NCBI GenBank assembly: GCA_028280445.1
Contig: JANQLU010000008.1
Coordinates: 248,001-312,000 of the forward strand
Length of the DNA stretch: 64,000 bases
Source of the DNA: Pirellulaceae bacterium
GTDB lineage: Bacteria > Planctomycetota > Planctomycetia > Pirellulales > Pirellulaceae
Direction: 5' to 3'
This document shows positions 39,001 through 44,051 of the stretch, piece by piece. The translations under genes and the position numbers were made by a program. Below the pieces are notes generated by a model that was not told the DNA's origin, searched no databases, and was given only the letters and a program-made list of their open reading frames with translations. The number at the start of each line of letters is the position of its first letter. Position 1 is the first letter of the stretch.

Positions 39001-40195
39001 TGCGGCGATCGTTGGCCCAAAGGTCAAATCTCTCATTCGTGACAAAAAACTACTCGCTGAAAACGTTGGCCGACTGTCAAAACAGAATCCCAATGCCGTT
39101 GAGTCCTGGTCCGAACAAATTCGTTTAGCAAGTGCCGTTGGTGATACGAAAACCGTATCGAAACTGTTGAACAAAGGTTCGACAGTGACCAAAGCTAAAA
39201 ATCTGCTCGCCTCATTGCCAGTATTAAATGACTCATGCTTTGCCGCAGGCACCCCCATTCTGACTCCAGCTGGCTCTGTTCCGATTGAGTCATTATCGGC
39301 GGGCGATTTCGTGATCTCAAAACCAGAGGATCAGCCAGAAGCTGAACTTACCAAACGTCAGATCGAAGAAGTATTTGAAACAAATGCTCTGTTGGTGGAA
39401 ATTGTTGTCGGTGGTCAGCTGATCGAGACGACCGAGGAACATCCATTTTACGTTGCTGGTTTTGGATGGAAAAACGCAGGGACGCTTCAAGAAAATGATC
39501 AACTTTTGGGCCACGAAGGACAGACCGTCAAAGTTGAATCAGTGAAACAGACGAAAAGACCCGCCACCGTTTACAACTTCAGGGTCGCCCAGGATCATAC
39601 CTATTTCGTCGGCAGTGCCGATTGGGGCTTTACAGTTTGGGCTCACAACGCCTACAAAGTTGTGGAAGTACCGAGCGAATCGGGTAAAGTCCTTGCAATT
39701 CAGCATACGACAACCAAAAAATATCATACCTATGCCGACGGCACAATTCGATATTTTACGGAGGCCGAGCGTGAAATTGCCGAAGATCTCGCAGTACAAT
39801 TTACCAAAGAAGAAGCCGAAAAACTTGCGAAAACTGCACCAAACAGCGTAGCGGGGGCGAACAGCGTAGCGGGGGCGAACAGCGCGGCGAACGCATTGAA
39901 TGGGGTTCGGCTTAATCAGCACCTTGGGTTTTTGGAGAAGTACGGCAAGAGCGGATTCAAGCAACTCGACAACGGTCGGTTCAGGTACTTTGGAGACGTG
40001 AAGCCACCAAGAAACCCCGGCACGATGGCTGGAACGCGTTTGGTTCACGAATGGAACCCGGCGACAGGAACTACACGATCTTGGCTTGAGACGCTCGATC
40101 ACGCTGGGCGCGTACGAATAGTACGTCCCGAAACTGGCGGGCCCAAGATTCACTACATGTTTGACGAATTCGGAAACTTTACAGGAACGTTTTGA
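27050..40195 (+). CDS. Giant LEPR surface protein with Hint domain and C-terminal toxin
   Basis: The protein has 4,381 residues. I chose GTG 27050, preceded by GAGAGGAGAGG; a TTG at 27020 is less likely. Order of parts: LEPRQMLS at about 45 (planctomycete LEPR motif); eleven Ig-like repeats (LxNDTGxxxxDxIT starts), one before and ten after two ASH/DUF1573-like domains at about 167-390; repeats end near 1490. Residues about 1500-3510 are A/D/T/Y-rich helix, surely coiled coil, interrupted near 2800-2945 by a beta-rich domain. After beta-rich pieces near 3800 comes a Hint domain with Cys4063, His4131 and a final His4199-Asn4200, so self-cleavage could free the last 181 residues. That tip has DVKPPRNPGTMAGTRLVHEW and RIVRPETGGPKIHYMF, a type I recall at ends of RHS-like toxins. 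Its activity is unknown to me. Probably a surface-displayed polymorphic toxin. Confidence 0.88.
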   Translation: MKLPIASWKDTLRALGYRARRVWGNPNSRLPQQTDDQLTVETLEPRQMLSVTVSNFGLVNDTGASNTDLITSDPEVTGLVSSGVPVPGVSIEFDNYGDGSIDHTMVVTQGQTFNYDPASVDPAINSHTGPFTIKYRTVEDDFFGGQTYNPWQTFTCEIQPDTAPDIAVADQSLVNISDGGQVHIGDTAVGEPIDYTFTIYNWGNEDLTLDPNSLTVPSGFSIVSNFDATVTPNSNTSFTIRLDATSAGIQSGTLSFTNNDPDEGTFDFLITGDVAVSAPDIEIRTGTGWLLTDGVSEFDFGNKPTNQTKSIAFTIGNTGNDPLNLDLNSISVPTGFTVTTQPAAVVAAGGGTTTMIIEFNATTLGSYSGDFSISSDDPNEAVYTFSMVGEVSNEIAVTNFQLDNPMIGTTTADPTVKGQITGDFGDGYAQIQFDLTGNQVVDGTVTIQNDGDWFEYDPRDTDPDYANQLGNRTLHYRHALFDDTGVLQYTGSWQTFNFDLVEDTSLGDLTIDQFGLLLDSGIVNNDQMTTSPILGGIVNGTIGAGHVEVQFDHDNDGTAEGFVTISESEQVFAYDPRETDSSFGASSSSIAMKYRLAKFDANGTLLATGTWGTFNFTYEAPPAGDITVDTFELKTDDGDDASDNISTVSALTGTVSATNGGEDVTIEFDHTGDGNVDGSTTTQLGLTFEYDNHGLGYGQHTVYARASYFDAAYGAQRQGAWTSFTFTIQPPAAPAIDAATIALVNDTGDDAEDKITRDPTIKGQLVADAEQKQYIKIELSIDGTTAVDETWTEEDGSFEILPENLAVGANTVYLRSAHFDAKLNDYVYGDWQQFDLTLEATTAGTVSELNIATDTGSDPADGITTDRRVRGTVTGIEAGVGTTVQFDYDGDGDAEGATTTDSYGVFFFDPVGIGTGTKTIAARAVSWDAYNQQSVYGAWTNLTYTIDTHSLQSPSVADLQLVYDADGDSIVSNSLIEGQLNVNYGELDESGNAAYQLVQFDIDGDQVADAERQTNSSGQFNFQATGLTFGSNTIGVRGRAWDYDNQQYVWGNWETITFTLEDKVNAAATIASINLLADTGASNSDLRTDTLGIYGTVTDDNNTTGVTIEIDEDGDTSTVEGVTFTRNDGEFYYILGPHNYGSVTINVRTVQWDAHTGTYLTGAWTAFNFTHEAQVNAAPEVVEVNHSVDGNEVTITGRIANERQLGGITVELDIDNDGSANFETTTNEFGEFVFANSDLPTGTHNIQVRAREIDYSAGVLLTGSWFASSVTIQAAAGSFGAVSLLELGEDNGVSSTDNITSDATLTGTIQENGQAVAYARVEFDHNNDNVVDGIAIADADGNFNYQPYDLGQGANTIRARVQQVSGDGIVSYSSWSSITFTLESPTVETLHVDQFGLANDTGTNTSNLITDDATLSGTVANATDPEGVRVEIDLDFDGVADATVFTDASGAFTYTPENLSDDYHFVRARTVSYDEFGFQQTSQWATLGFVLHNDPDSTEAQDLLDANDQFATDYETSVDNFINELRTVTHNYRSSAQTTQADYNTAISNLLTTYSTDIGTARTTYFDALDSANDQYSIDLQNALSTYQSTSSGEAYYELYAFYVPTEFATNRAQLPDEANRLVAPIDSPIFDGELHDFAKDTLYDADETAADQARGTAYKNADDAFWAALDAADDALKAQIQTADNAYNAAIAQARSVYQSSIPAVDMSAEIADIKFQIGAERGKRDIKLAAIETWYQDALAALQAQHTYDPNDPMTVTPNHDYVVASSDLNRQRLAKIADANAAANVVIFGLENALDDLQSQRKVELALGQDDGNGNYNVQNGKLGAYLTYLKAKSEALRVKEAAIATALHIHMLAEATAYYDYDMAIANAEQTHALALATATKAAIDRRQAADTNSSWWNYQQDLAQNAYDYLTTTATAKHSAATTEALELKTESTTTAGAIKTQLETYATAKRDRTDARSTALYEYQKGTVLETYTRESTGSNIWADLKTDRSDARAIYDKSLADATHDKNVTDSEAYVVFWNIVFGPNSNPTQQEIDLANVELTRALALNAKVHSHDSIDAKEAYALARTTARQDYHVDYAAAEKAFIQATSTLLTTYEHTLSDIDHGTGLGNSNYFAILRSANATAYNAIVAAAQTRRTNVGNAWETYQTTESNEFAQWQIDNATDKHTFTYGAGTSYVNSLTTWDTANDTPWTEFVLLSGQNLDAQLKRLADAELAETTSRYNAQKDNELARDAAAGTFVDDLTAAQATYDIGAMTVDDDAFDRDQVAQLTQEQGFHSKVQTHDGNVAGFNETYQNQIATRDKTLQDAIDAAQWIYERALADLLFQLTIDEIDQSQHDAQAAAADDVRKQSIANAEKSRAQGLADDYVINVNSIADEKVTLATNLQTVRTTFANALRNSQDLYADDIEGVENTYDTAYATASQDYSLDQMAAENTYQVASAVAAATYGLVAVRELNTAKSDRDDEWDNLHAAVHTEHLAKLDAANGATPEGWKVAQRADAQAVSDAHDSATTAVSTYNTTQATAYETQLTSEYNARVQQANQIAASNNAHNAGIESAASVRYTANRAASNIYGTSVTKADSTQFRDKILAEAQFDVDIVTARAQEEKDNAASWHDYIDTVSNARADWYLDVITQTAFDTIKLNEQGDYATAANTHHRTYLVAEGNAQVARVSAMGVANTVAANAVAGAESAYTAATNAADLAHVNSVGNTMVTTAGSEADLEAAFTTSMFAAGGAYATTIAPHDATLAGALVDADKIGATAGNDAMMQLFADQATDRAARFNIWQTTTNTFGTGDLGLGILGDDNRTGTGYLMYSVDDVRNRRPEVHASQADHFAAVRWTGAYWTMDINGGWIAFTPNETDVLIAEFDYATGATTMYDTVDTVVHGIKAGYESSDIVITPNYWNGGPNDGEFGITGTYLTVQNGNFQWLQSEAQAQWLDDIKDDSTTLVGAQFDNKKQFAIDVANAEYTQRNAAHIADVDFYGDQAFDQKTYDVAYAGLDLSSEVDIAGTYHARAVNGTTAENARMEAVVAAEKTLAEALAQANLTYRLKIHDGVDEQTAYDELLADRADANYDYEVAIANAEYNLQLAWTDIKSAFEQGVAGDLNSFQTANQGLEQTLEVDIGTDYQDLYNSGINADAQLAADVTAAEGDQVYDDAVAQSIFNAANYAAKSGVLTAIDALAPAGTAWTQFEVTKANAEQTWWTSHSTDYLQRFADDRTDANQAQTSILTTASTFANAVSTAELAFFNAYWNAYTTQFTASGTHEAAFVTEIAPHAETYLDAVALAHKNYAISKAGAQRFLTNGTDGTNTYDQAAFDADIVSFESIRDAAIETARVAYAIAQANATVTHDNAQAGSDVTFIDGATLADVNRNTGIENATYDAIVSLVGHQHTLSDDLAENAAAYNALTASSYATSMTSSLNSADARQKLAIDLANANSTKTTSRETGTESYLNSVTLASETAAIADADARRDRVIEIINSRRTTALGKANAESTRITNAGIALQNLAANGQHDPTAPLEAYLGPVFTPSITESTVSDYFKTMPTNTDFTEDMFSRSSFDPTDEESSLEINFGGDRLGSDQLREGLLSEGPDNAVDPYSGKSVDDLTKIDTEDEEHGKAIEFGSTPAYWVSYGGELGDTWVDSSQYRGAIYQSSYSTTLTQENNIELDSFQFTSLASSTAFMRLQEKETGSSVDEQEGQLQKPSVAVDDRFWFPGEYEAFLEEKERLKRPTYKAKTEKYLDDNLVERDAISTAGYLAQIRKLYIDEKIKSYLDAHSYETDAEIHLAKLITKIIGFSDPVLGYYLGTLEVEIIAPGFWGNSARVIDVVASTGFHDLGSFWDGDSWLVPNTATYGSLSVSRSGGNVVVRVPRNVTVTEVVEFLISQTIQSDGKLFEDFVGTQIGVSRSYSSSKEFEALFAQRFNYRAKRAIETSESLMSNISGIVPFGSINMALYYLNPGFGRDAEWGNAAFEFAFFVFDGAAIVGPKVKSLIRDKKLLAENVGRLSKQNPNAVESWSEQIRLASAVGDTKTVSKLLNKGSTVTKAKNLLASLPVLNDSCFAAGTPILTPAGSVPIESLSAGDFVISKPEDQPEAELTKRQIEEVFETNALLVEIVVGGQLIETTEEHPFYVAGFGWKNAGTLQENDQLLGHEGQTVKVESVKQTKRPATVYNFRVAQDHTYFVGSADWGFTVWAHNAYKVVEVPSESGKVLAIQHTTTKKYHTYADGTIRYFTEAEREIAEDLAVQFTKEEAEKLAKTAPNSVAGANSVAGANSAANALNGVRLNQHLGFLEKYGKSGFKQLDNGRFRYFGDVKPPRNPGTMAGTRLVHEWNPATGTTRSWLETLDHAGRVRIVRPETGGPKIHYMFDEFGNFTGTF
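39233..39652 (+). other. Hint (pretoxin) domain of the giant protein
   Basis: Coding segment for residues about 4062-4201. It starts SCFAAGTPILT, where the cysteine would carry out the N-S acyl shift, holds TTEEHPFYVAGFGW (block-B histidine), and ends HTYFVG and VWAHNA, the usual end of pretoxin Hint domains. All key residues are present. In known polymorphic toxins Hint releases the toxin tip. Confidence 0.85.
39842..39889 (+). repeat. 18-base tandem repeat before the toxin tip
   Basis: AACAGCGTAGCGGGGGCG occurs twice (39842-39859, 39860-39877) and again in part to 39889. It codes for NSVAGANSVAGANSAAN and separates the part after the Hint domain from the conserved toxin tip. It is richer in G+C than its surroundings. 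Confidence 0.9.
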
Positions 40196-40446
40196 TGACG
40201 CTTGATATGACTACGATTCAGGCGAAATACGATGCAGTTCGCGATGGTGCATGTACGCGAGAAGATGCGTCAAATTGGGCAAGAGAACTGCGAGAAGCTG
40301 ATGATCGTAAGGAGCTTACGATTACGCCAGAAGCTGATCGAAAGCAAATTTGGGAAGCGTTGAGCTTTCTTGAAATGTACGACATGAAAAATTCTCCGAC
40401 AGAATACATGTACGACGAGGAGGATTTGATTGCGAATCGACCATGA
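40195..40446 (+). CDS. Probable immunity protein for the giant toxin
   Basis: An 83-residue acidic cytoplasmic protein with no signal peptide (REDASNWARELREADDRKE, WEALSFLEMYDMKNSPTEY and YDEEDLIANRP). Its ATG shares one base with the TGA of the giant gene, so translation is coupled. A small acidic gene directly after a polymorphic toxin is the standard position for its immunity protein. I recall similar proteins beside toxins with the RIVRPETGG tip, but could not check. It ends in ATGA, in which the next cassette starts. Confidence 0.75.
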   Translation: MTLDMTTIQAKYDAVRDGACTREDASNWARELREADDRKELTITPEADRKQIWEALSFLEMYDMKNSPTEYMYDEEDLIANRP

Positions 40447-40544
40447 CGACAAATAGGCGAGCTATCTGTTTGATCTTCAGCTTCCTTTCGGTGGCCGGGT
40501 CGGGTTCTGTCGCTTGTGGCGATTTACTAGTTGCCCCAAAGGGA
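40443..40544 (+). repeat. Shared signal-peptide leader, copy 1
   Basis: Codes for a signal peptide ending FLSVAGSGSVACGDLLVAPK. The same sequence, at DNA and protein level, begins the next three cassettes. Copy 1 is the most divergent at its N-terminus. Confidence 0.85.
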
Positions 40545-40865
40545 TTAGCAAACACGGCTGAGAGTGTTACCGACAAACTACGACGGTACTTGTTAGACAA
40601 AAGCCATCCGGTTGGCGGCTCCAAGGCTTAATGGTTCGATGAAGCGCTCGGCTTTACACAAGACAACTTGGATGACCTAGCGCGGCAAATCAAATTTGAT
40701 CCGACAAAGGCTGTTCAAACCGCAGTTACCGAACACGGCACCAAATTCAATCAAGTCATAGAGATTGTCGGTGCAAACGGAAAACGAATTAACGTAACTT
40801 TCGCGTGGATCAAAAATAACGACGGAATAGTTCGGCTGATTACAGGAATCCCAACGCCAAAATAG
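40443..40865 (+). pseudogene. Secreted DUF6883-like toxin, broken by a nonsense codon
   Basis: One frame runs from the ATG at 40443 (inside ATGA with the preceding gene) to the TAG at 40863-40865, with a single TAA at 40629-40631. The product would be about 140 residues: the shared signal peptide, then LRRYLLDKSHPVGGSKA, stop, WFDEALGFTQDNLDDLARQI and a C-terminal IVRLITGIPTPK. The domain looks like DUF6883, a family that I recall beside DUF4926 genes; the gene directly downstream is of the DUF4926 type. The stop stands where relatives seem to carry a lysine or arginine, so one substitution explains it. The remaining frame is undamaged, which points to a recent lesion or a sequencing error. 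Confidence 0.7.
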
Positions 40866-40875
40866 AGGGATAAAC

Positions 40876-41124
40876 ATGTTTGATGAATACGACACTTTTC
40901 TCCTAGCCCAACCATTAACGGATACGACAATTCCGGTTGGGACACGTGGAGTCGTACTGATTGTTCATGGTGGCGAACCCTCCGCATACGAAGTTGAATT
41001 CCCTGACGGCAAGGGAGGCAACTTGGGGGAAGAGATTTCGTACACAATCACTGCGGAGTTCATGCGACTTGATAATGAAACTCAAGACTCTGACAGTGGT
41101 AATTCAACTATGACGCCACCTTGA
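40876..41124 (+). CDS. DUF4926-like immunity protein
   Basis: An 82-residue protein with the pattern of DUF4926: FDEYDTFLLAQPL, PVGTRGVVLIVHGG, YEVEFPDGKGG. The N-terminal part resembles a small beta-barrel. Its start follows GAGGGATAAAC, a fair ribosome-binding site, ten bases after the broken toxin. The pairing of DUF6883 and DUF4926 supports a toxin/immunity role. The TGA stop overlaps the TTG start of the next cassette. Confidence 0.75.
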   Translation: MFDEYDTFLLAQPLTDTTIPVGTRGVVLIVHGGEPSAYEVEFPDGKGGNLGEEISYTITAEFMRLDNETQDSDSGNSTMTPP

Positions 41125-41241
41125 AACATGTGAAAAACACAATACGCAATCGGCTGTTCTTGGCCCTTTTTATCAGCCTCGTATCTGTGGCCGTGTTGGA
41201 GTCTGTCGTCTGTGGCGATTTACTACTTGCCCCAAGGGCGG
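41121..41241 (+). repeat. Shared signal-peptide leader, copy 2
   Basis: Codes for NRLFLALFISLVSVAVLESV and then VCGDLLLAPR. The sequence before its TTG start (GACGCCACCTTGAAAC) also resembles copies 3 and 4. Confidence 0.85.
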
Positions 41242-41591
41242 GACTGCTTGACGATTTGGTCAAAGCCGGAGTGAAACATACTCCGGAAGACATCATTGAC
41301 ATCCGAAGACTCGCTGACGGCAGCATTGTGTTTCTCGAAAAGGGAAATGCTAGAGCTGGCCTACAACATATCATTCAACGTCACGTTGATGACTTTGCCA
41401 GGAAAGGAATCTCTGAGGCTCAGATTCCCAACGCGATCTTCGAGGCACTCACAAAAGGAAAAGTTGTTGGAACGTCAGGAACCGGTCGCAATGTCAGGTC
41501 GATCTACGAATTTATCTTCAACGGTCAAACCCATCGGATCGGTATTGGAATTGCCGATAACGGCTTTATCGTCACTGCGTTTCCAAAGTAA
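41121..41591 (+). CDS. Secreted BECR-like nuclease toxin, intact
   Basis: A 156-residue protein and the only cassette toxin whose frame is undamaged. After the shared signal peptide comes a domain of about 110 residues: GSIVFLEKGNARAGLQHIIQ with RHVDDFARKGI, then GKVVGTSGTGRNVRSIYEF and an end GIADNGFIVTAFPK. The GLxHIxxRH element and the final GFIVTA strand recall the barnase/EndoU/colicin/RelE-like (BECR) ribonuclease toxins. The histidines near residues 83 and 87 may be catalytic. The assignment is from memory of the pattern. The start is a TTG overlapping the previous stop; a GTG three codons later is possible. Its immunity gene follows after 20 bases. Confidence 0.75.
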   Translation: MKHVKNTIRNRLFLALFISLVSVAVLESVVCGDLLLAPRAGLLDDLVKAGVKHTPEDIIDIRRLADGSIVFLEKGNARAGLQHIIQRHVDDFARKGISEAQIPNAIFEALTKGKVVGTSGTGRNVRSIYEFIFNGQTHRIGIGIADNGFIVTAFPK

Positions 41592-41611
41592 CTCATGTTC
41601 AGGACAAATTC

Positions 41612-41938
41612 ATGACGCAAACACTCAAGTTAATGGCCGACTACGGCGGTACTGTCCTATGGAGAGTGGATGGCGACCAAGCGGGACCGATTGAGCCAGA
41701 CTCACTGGACTCGCTACCAATACCTGTTGAATTGCAGAAGGCTCTACAACGATGGGCTGCTAAGTACGACGACACGTTAAATCACGACTATCCACCCGAC
41801 TCTGGATTCGCTAGCGCTGAAGACGAAAAGGCATTTGAAATAGAAGGAAAACGCCTGTGGGAATCACTGAAGTCAGCTCTTGGGGCCGATTGGAAAGTCG
41901 TCTACTTCAGTAACAGCGAAGGACGATTATTGACCTAG
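41612..41938 (+). CDS. Probable immunity protein for the BECR-like toxin
   Basis: A 108-residue acidic cytoplasmic protein: LKLMADYGGTVLW, an IPVELQKALQRWAAKYDDTL helix, SGFASAEDEKAFEIEGKRLW and DWKVVYFSNSEGRL. I recall small proteins of this build next to toxin genes, but know no family name. It lies 20 bases after the toxin and before the next leader copy, the place for an immunity gene. No signal peptide. Confidence 0.7.
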   Translation: MTQTLKLMADYGGTVLWRVDGDQAGPIEPDSLDSLPIPVELQKALQRWAAKYDDTLNHDYPPDSGFASAEDEKAFEIEGKRLWESLKSALGADWKVVYFSNSEGRLLT

Positions 41939-41947
41939 GCGGGGGAC

Positions 41948-42086
41948 AAGGAGATTACGACAACCCTGTGAACTTTGCGAAACACGCATTGAATAATCGG
42001 CTGTTCCTAGCCGTTCTTTTCAGCTTCCTGACGGCGGTCGGATGGGAGTCTGTCGCTTGTGGCGATTTACTACTTGCCCCAGGGGG
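41948..42086 (+). repeat. Shared signal-peptide leader, copy 3
   Basis: Starts with AAGGAGATTACGACAACCCT, a ribosome-binding stretch also seen before copy 4, and codes for NRLFLAVLFSFLTAVGWESV and then ACGDLLLAPG. The GTG at 41968 is the start codon. Confidence 0.88.
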
Positions 42087-42484
42087 AGTAACGAGCCGAT
42101 TAGTTCCGGGGTGGCGGCCTTGCCGCTCACGAGGCTGAAGGAGGGCATCTGATCGCGCGGCACATCGGTAAGACTGACGTGAACCTTGCGGCACGCCTTG
42201 CAGCGCAACCGAGGATATCTGGTGCATCGTCATTCAGTTCTCGGGCACTTGCTGAAAACGCAGTAAGTTCCGCCATCGACGCAAATCAGACAGCTATTCG
42301 CACTTGGCTAAGCGGATCAGGCAATAGGCTCGTACTCAATCACAACACAGGAGAGGTGATCGGTCGCAGTCTTTCGCGTGGTGCAGTTTCAGCTGTAGAC
42401 GCTCGATCAGTTCGAGTTGTATTGCAGCGCGATCCCTCATTTCCCGGTGGTTTTCGTATTATTACAGGGTTCCCAACACTATGA
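41968..42484 (+). pseudogene. Secreted CdiA-type RNase A-like toxin, frameshifted
   Basis: The leader frame (from GTG 41968) and the toxin frame differ by one. The toxin frame reads GGGLAAHEAEGGHLIARHIG, then KTDVNLAARLAAQPRISGAS, NRLVLNHNTGEVIGRSLSRG and FPGGFRIITGFPTL, to the TGA at 42482-42484. This matches the RNase A-like domain of CdiA C-termini, including the histidine-rich start. A stop at 42101-42103 in the toxin frame and the G run at 42108-42111 place the lesion between about 42104 and 42113. The leader frame ends at TGA 42136-42138. A small insertion or deletion has therefore cut off the toxin from its signal. A GTG at 42179 could still start a domain lacking its first histidines. 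Confidence 0.75.
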
Positions 42485-42774
42485 ACTCAACAATCAAGTT
42501 TCCATCACTAGTACAGCTATTCGGGGCATATTTGCACCAAGATTGGTGCGATGAATTTGAATCTCCTGACGAAGCTGTAAACGCGTTTCGGTCGGGGGAA
42601 CCGGAGGAGGCCGTTTCAGCAGCGAGGCAAGAATTGAGCGAACTCATAGCACTTGACTTGGATGAAACTGCCTTGTCTGACCTTATGAGTTCTCTTGGGT
42701 GTTATTACGACCCGACTGGCGATGGCGTATCAACCCGCGACTGGATTGTGAGCATCAAGGCATTACTTGGCTAA
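42481..42774 (+). CDS. CdiI-like immunity protein
   Basis: A 97-residue acidic protein with FPSLVQLFGAYLHQDWCDEF, LDETALSDLMSSLGCYYDP and RDWIVSIKALL. This is the build of contact-dependent growth-inhibition immunity proteins (CdiI_2-like), which pair with RNase A-like toxins such as the broken one upstream. The ATG overlaps the toxin stop as ATGA, so the pair was once coupled. The frame is intact. Confidence 0.85.
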   Translation: MNSTIKFPSLVQLFGAYLHQDWCDEFESPDEAVNAFRSGEPEEAVSAARQELSELIALDLDETALSDLMSSLGCYYDPTGDGVSTRDWIVSIKALLG

Positions 42775-42804
42775 AACAAGTGCTTTTACGACTATGATTT
42801 GACC

Positions 42805-42954
42805 AAAGGAGACTACGACGACCCTTGAAACTTGCGACATACACAAGGGGAAACCGGCTGTTCCTAACCCTTCTATTCAGCCTCATTTCGGTGGCCGGAT
42901 TGGAGTCTGTCGCCTGTGACGATTTAATACTTGCCCCAAAGGGAACGGTAATAG
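42805..42954 (+). repeat. Shared signal-peptide leader, copy 4
   Basis: Starts AAAGGAGACTACGACGACCC before the TTG at 42825, then codes for NRLFLTLLFSLISVAGLESV and then ACDDLILAPK. Its last part, TTGCCCCAAAGGGAACGGTA, reappears with one extra A at 44027. Confidence 0.88.
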
Positions 42955-43324
42955 CGAATAAACTTGAACCTCACGAATTGAGGTTCGCGCAGGAGATCGC
43001 AGACATTTTTGGCGGGACTTTCACCGGGCCAGCAAAAAACGCAGTCTCCCTGGAATCGATGGAAGCTTCAACGGTGTAGCTGCCAGCTTGAAAGAAACTC
43101 AAGGTGGACTGTCAGCTGTTCTGAGGCACGCGAGCAGAGCTGAACGGCAGGCTTTAAACGCTGGTGAAACTGGTGTTGATCTGTTCATAAAGGCTCTCAA
43201 AGTAGACAAAGAGACGTTGCTCGATTTCGCTTCGAAGGGTGCGCTGTAAAAGATTCCAACCCAAGGAACGATTTCCCGAATCTGGGTTCTTACGAAGGAC
43301 GGCTGGGTTCAAATCACACCATAA
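42825..43324 (+). pseudogene. Secreted toxin of unnamed family, two lesions
   Basis: After the leader the frame reads LEPHELRFAQEIADIFGGTF and TGPAKNAVSLES, then stops at 43079. Two bases further along in register, a second frame goes on with PGIDGSFNGVAASLKETQGG, LSAVLRHASRAERQALNAGE and LLDFASKGAL. It meets a TAA at 43247-43249, then reads KIPTQGTISRIWVLTKDGWV to TAA 43322-43324. An apparent insertion of two bases near 43045 and one nonsense codon thus break one domain of about 130 residues. I recall such domains at the ends of CdiA and RHS proteins but cannot name it. The parts are well conserved, so decay is fairly recent. Confidence 0.7.
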
Positions 43325-43333
43325 GGAGAAAAA

Positions 43334-43822
43334 ATGTCTGTCGAGCTGGAAGTAAGAGTTTCAAATCAAACAACCAATTTAGAAATTGAGAACTGTATTC
43401 GTGAAACCGTCCAACGTCTCTTTGGTGACGAGGAAGCGCAGCGACTGTCGTTCGATATGCCAAATGGGGGCGGTAGCCGAATCTCCGACATGGTGATTCG
43501 ACTAGACGATGTAGCAGCTGTATCGGCTGAGTTCTTTGATTTCAACGACGCTGATTCTGAAGAGAGTGGAAACTGGTGTACTTTGTCAGCAAATCTGGAT
43601 CGCAACCAAAACACCTACGCCTTGATGTGCATTATTGCTGGGACATTGGCGGATCAATTTAACACAACCATAGTCGATGATGCTCTTTGGCTGGGTACTA
43701 CACGGGAAATCGCTCCAGCGGAACTGGAAAACCGAATTCGAGATCACACAGGAAATGGTGGGTTACAAGAAGCGGCCAGTAGCATTTGTAGATCACTAGG
43801 GATCGGCGATAGACAAAAATAA
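43334..43822 (+). CDS. Probable immunity protein of cassette 4
   Basis: A 162-residue acidic cytoplasmic protein: VELEVRVSNQTTNLEIENCI, LFGDEEAQRLSFDMPNGGGS, SGNWCTLSANLDRNQNTYAL. I do not know the family. A good ribosome-binding site, AAGGAGAA, lies just before its ATG. It is intact and lies ten bases after the dead toxin, so it is best read as the matching immunity gene. Confidence 0.7.
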   Translation: MSVELEVRVSNQTTNLEIENCIRETVQRLFGDEEAQRLSFDMPNGGGSRISDMVIRLDDVAAVSAEFFDFNDADSEESGNWCTLSANLDRNQNTYALMCIIAGTLADQFNTTIVDDALWLGTTREIAPAELENRIRDHTGNGGLQEAASSICRSLGIGDRQK

Positions 43823-43828
43823 TAAGCT

Positions 43829-44020
43829 ATATCAATAAAGCAAGCCAAGGCCTTCCCTCATGATTTTGTCTATGACGATCTCACAAGCGAAGATCTCGAT
43901 GGTGAATACTACACATCTACAAATCAGTTAAAGCAAGCATCAAGGCTCTTGATAGATGAAGGACTGCAAAAGATTGATACAAACGAAGAAGCTGTGGAGA
44001 AGTATTTTGAGTCTTTGTAA
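43829..44020 (+). pseudogene. Gene fragment without a start codon
   Basis: An open stretch reads FPHDFVYDDLTSEDLDGEYY, then TSTNQLKQASRLLIDEGLQK and ends VEKYFESL at TAA 44018-44020. The composition is that of a real small acidic protein, perhaps an old immunity gene, but no ATG, GTG or TTG begins it. It is probably the 3' part of a lost gene. I do not recognise the family. Confidence 0.45.
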
Positions 44021-44026
44021 ATTGTG

Positions 44027-44051
44027 TTGCCCCAAAAGGGAACGGTAATAG
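44027..44051 (+). repeat. Leader remnant, copy 5
   Basis: TTGCCCCAAAAGGGAACGGT and the next five bases equal the end of leader copy 4 apart from one extra A, which shifts the frame. The signal-peptide part is gone. Confidence 0.75.

Noticed and set aside
39539..40153. Antisense open frame of 204 codons over the toxin tip
   Set aside because: The plus strand has an unmistakable Hint-toxin sequence here; the minus frame has no domain.
41968..42484. Programmed frameshift in the RNase A-like cassette
   Set aside because: No clear slippery heptamer with a following structure was seen, and neighbouring toxins are plainly broken, so decay is more likely.
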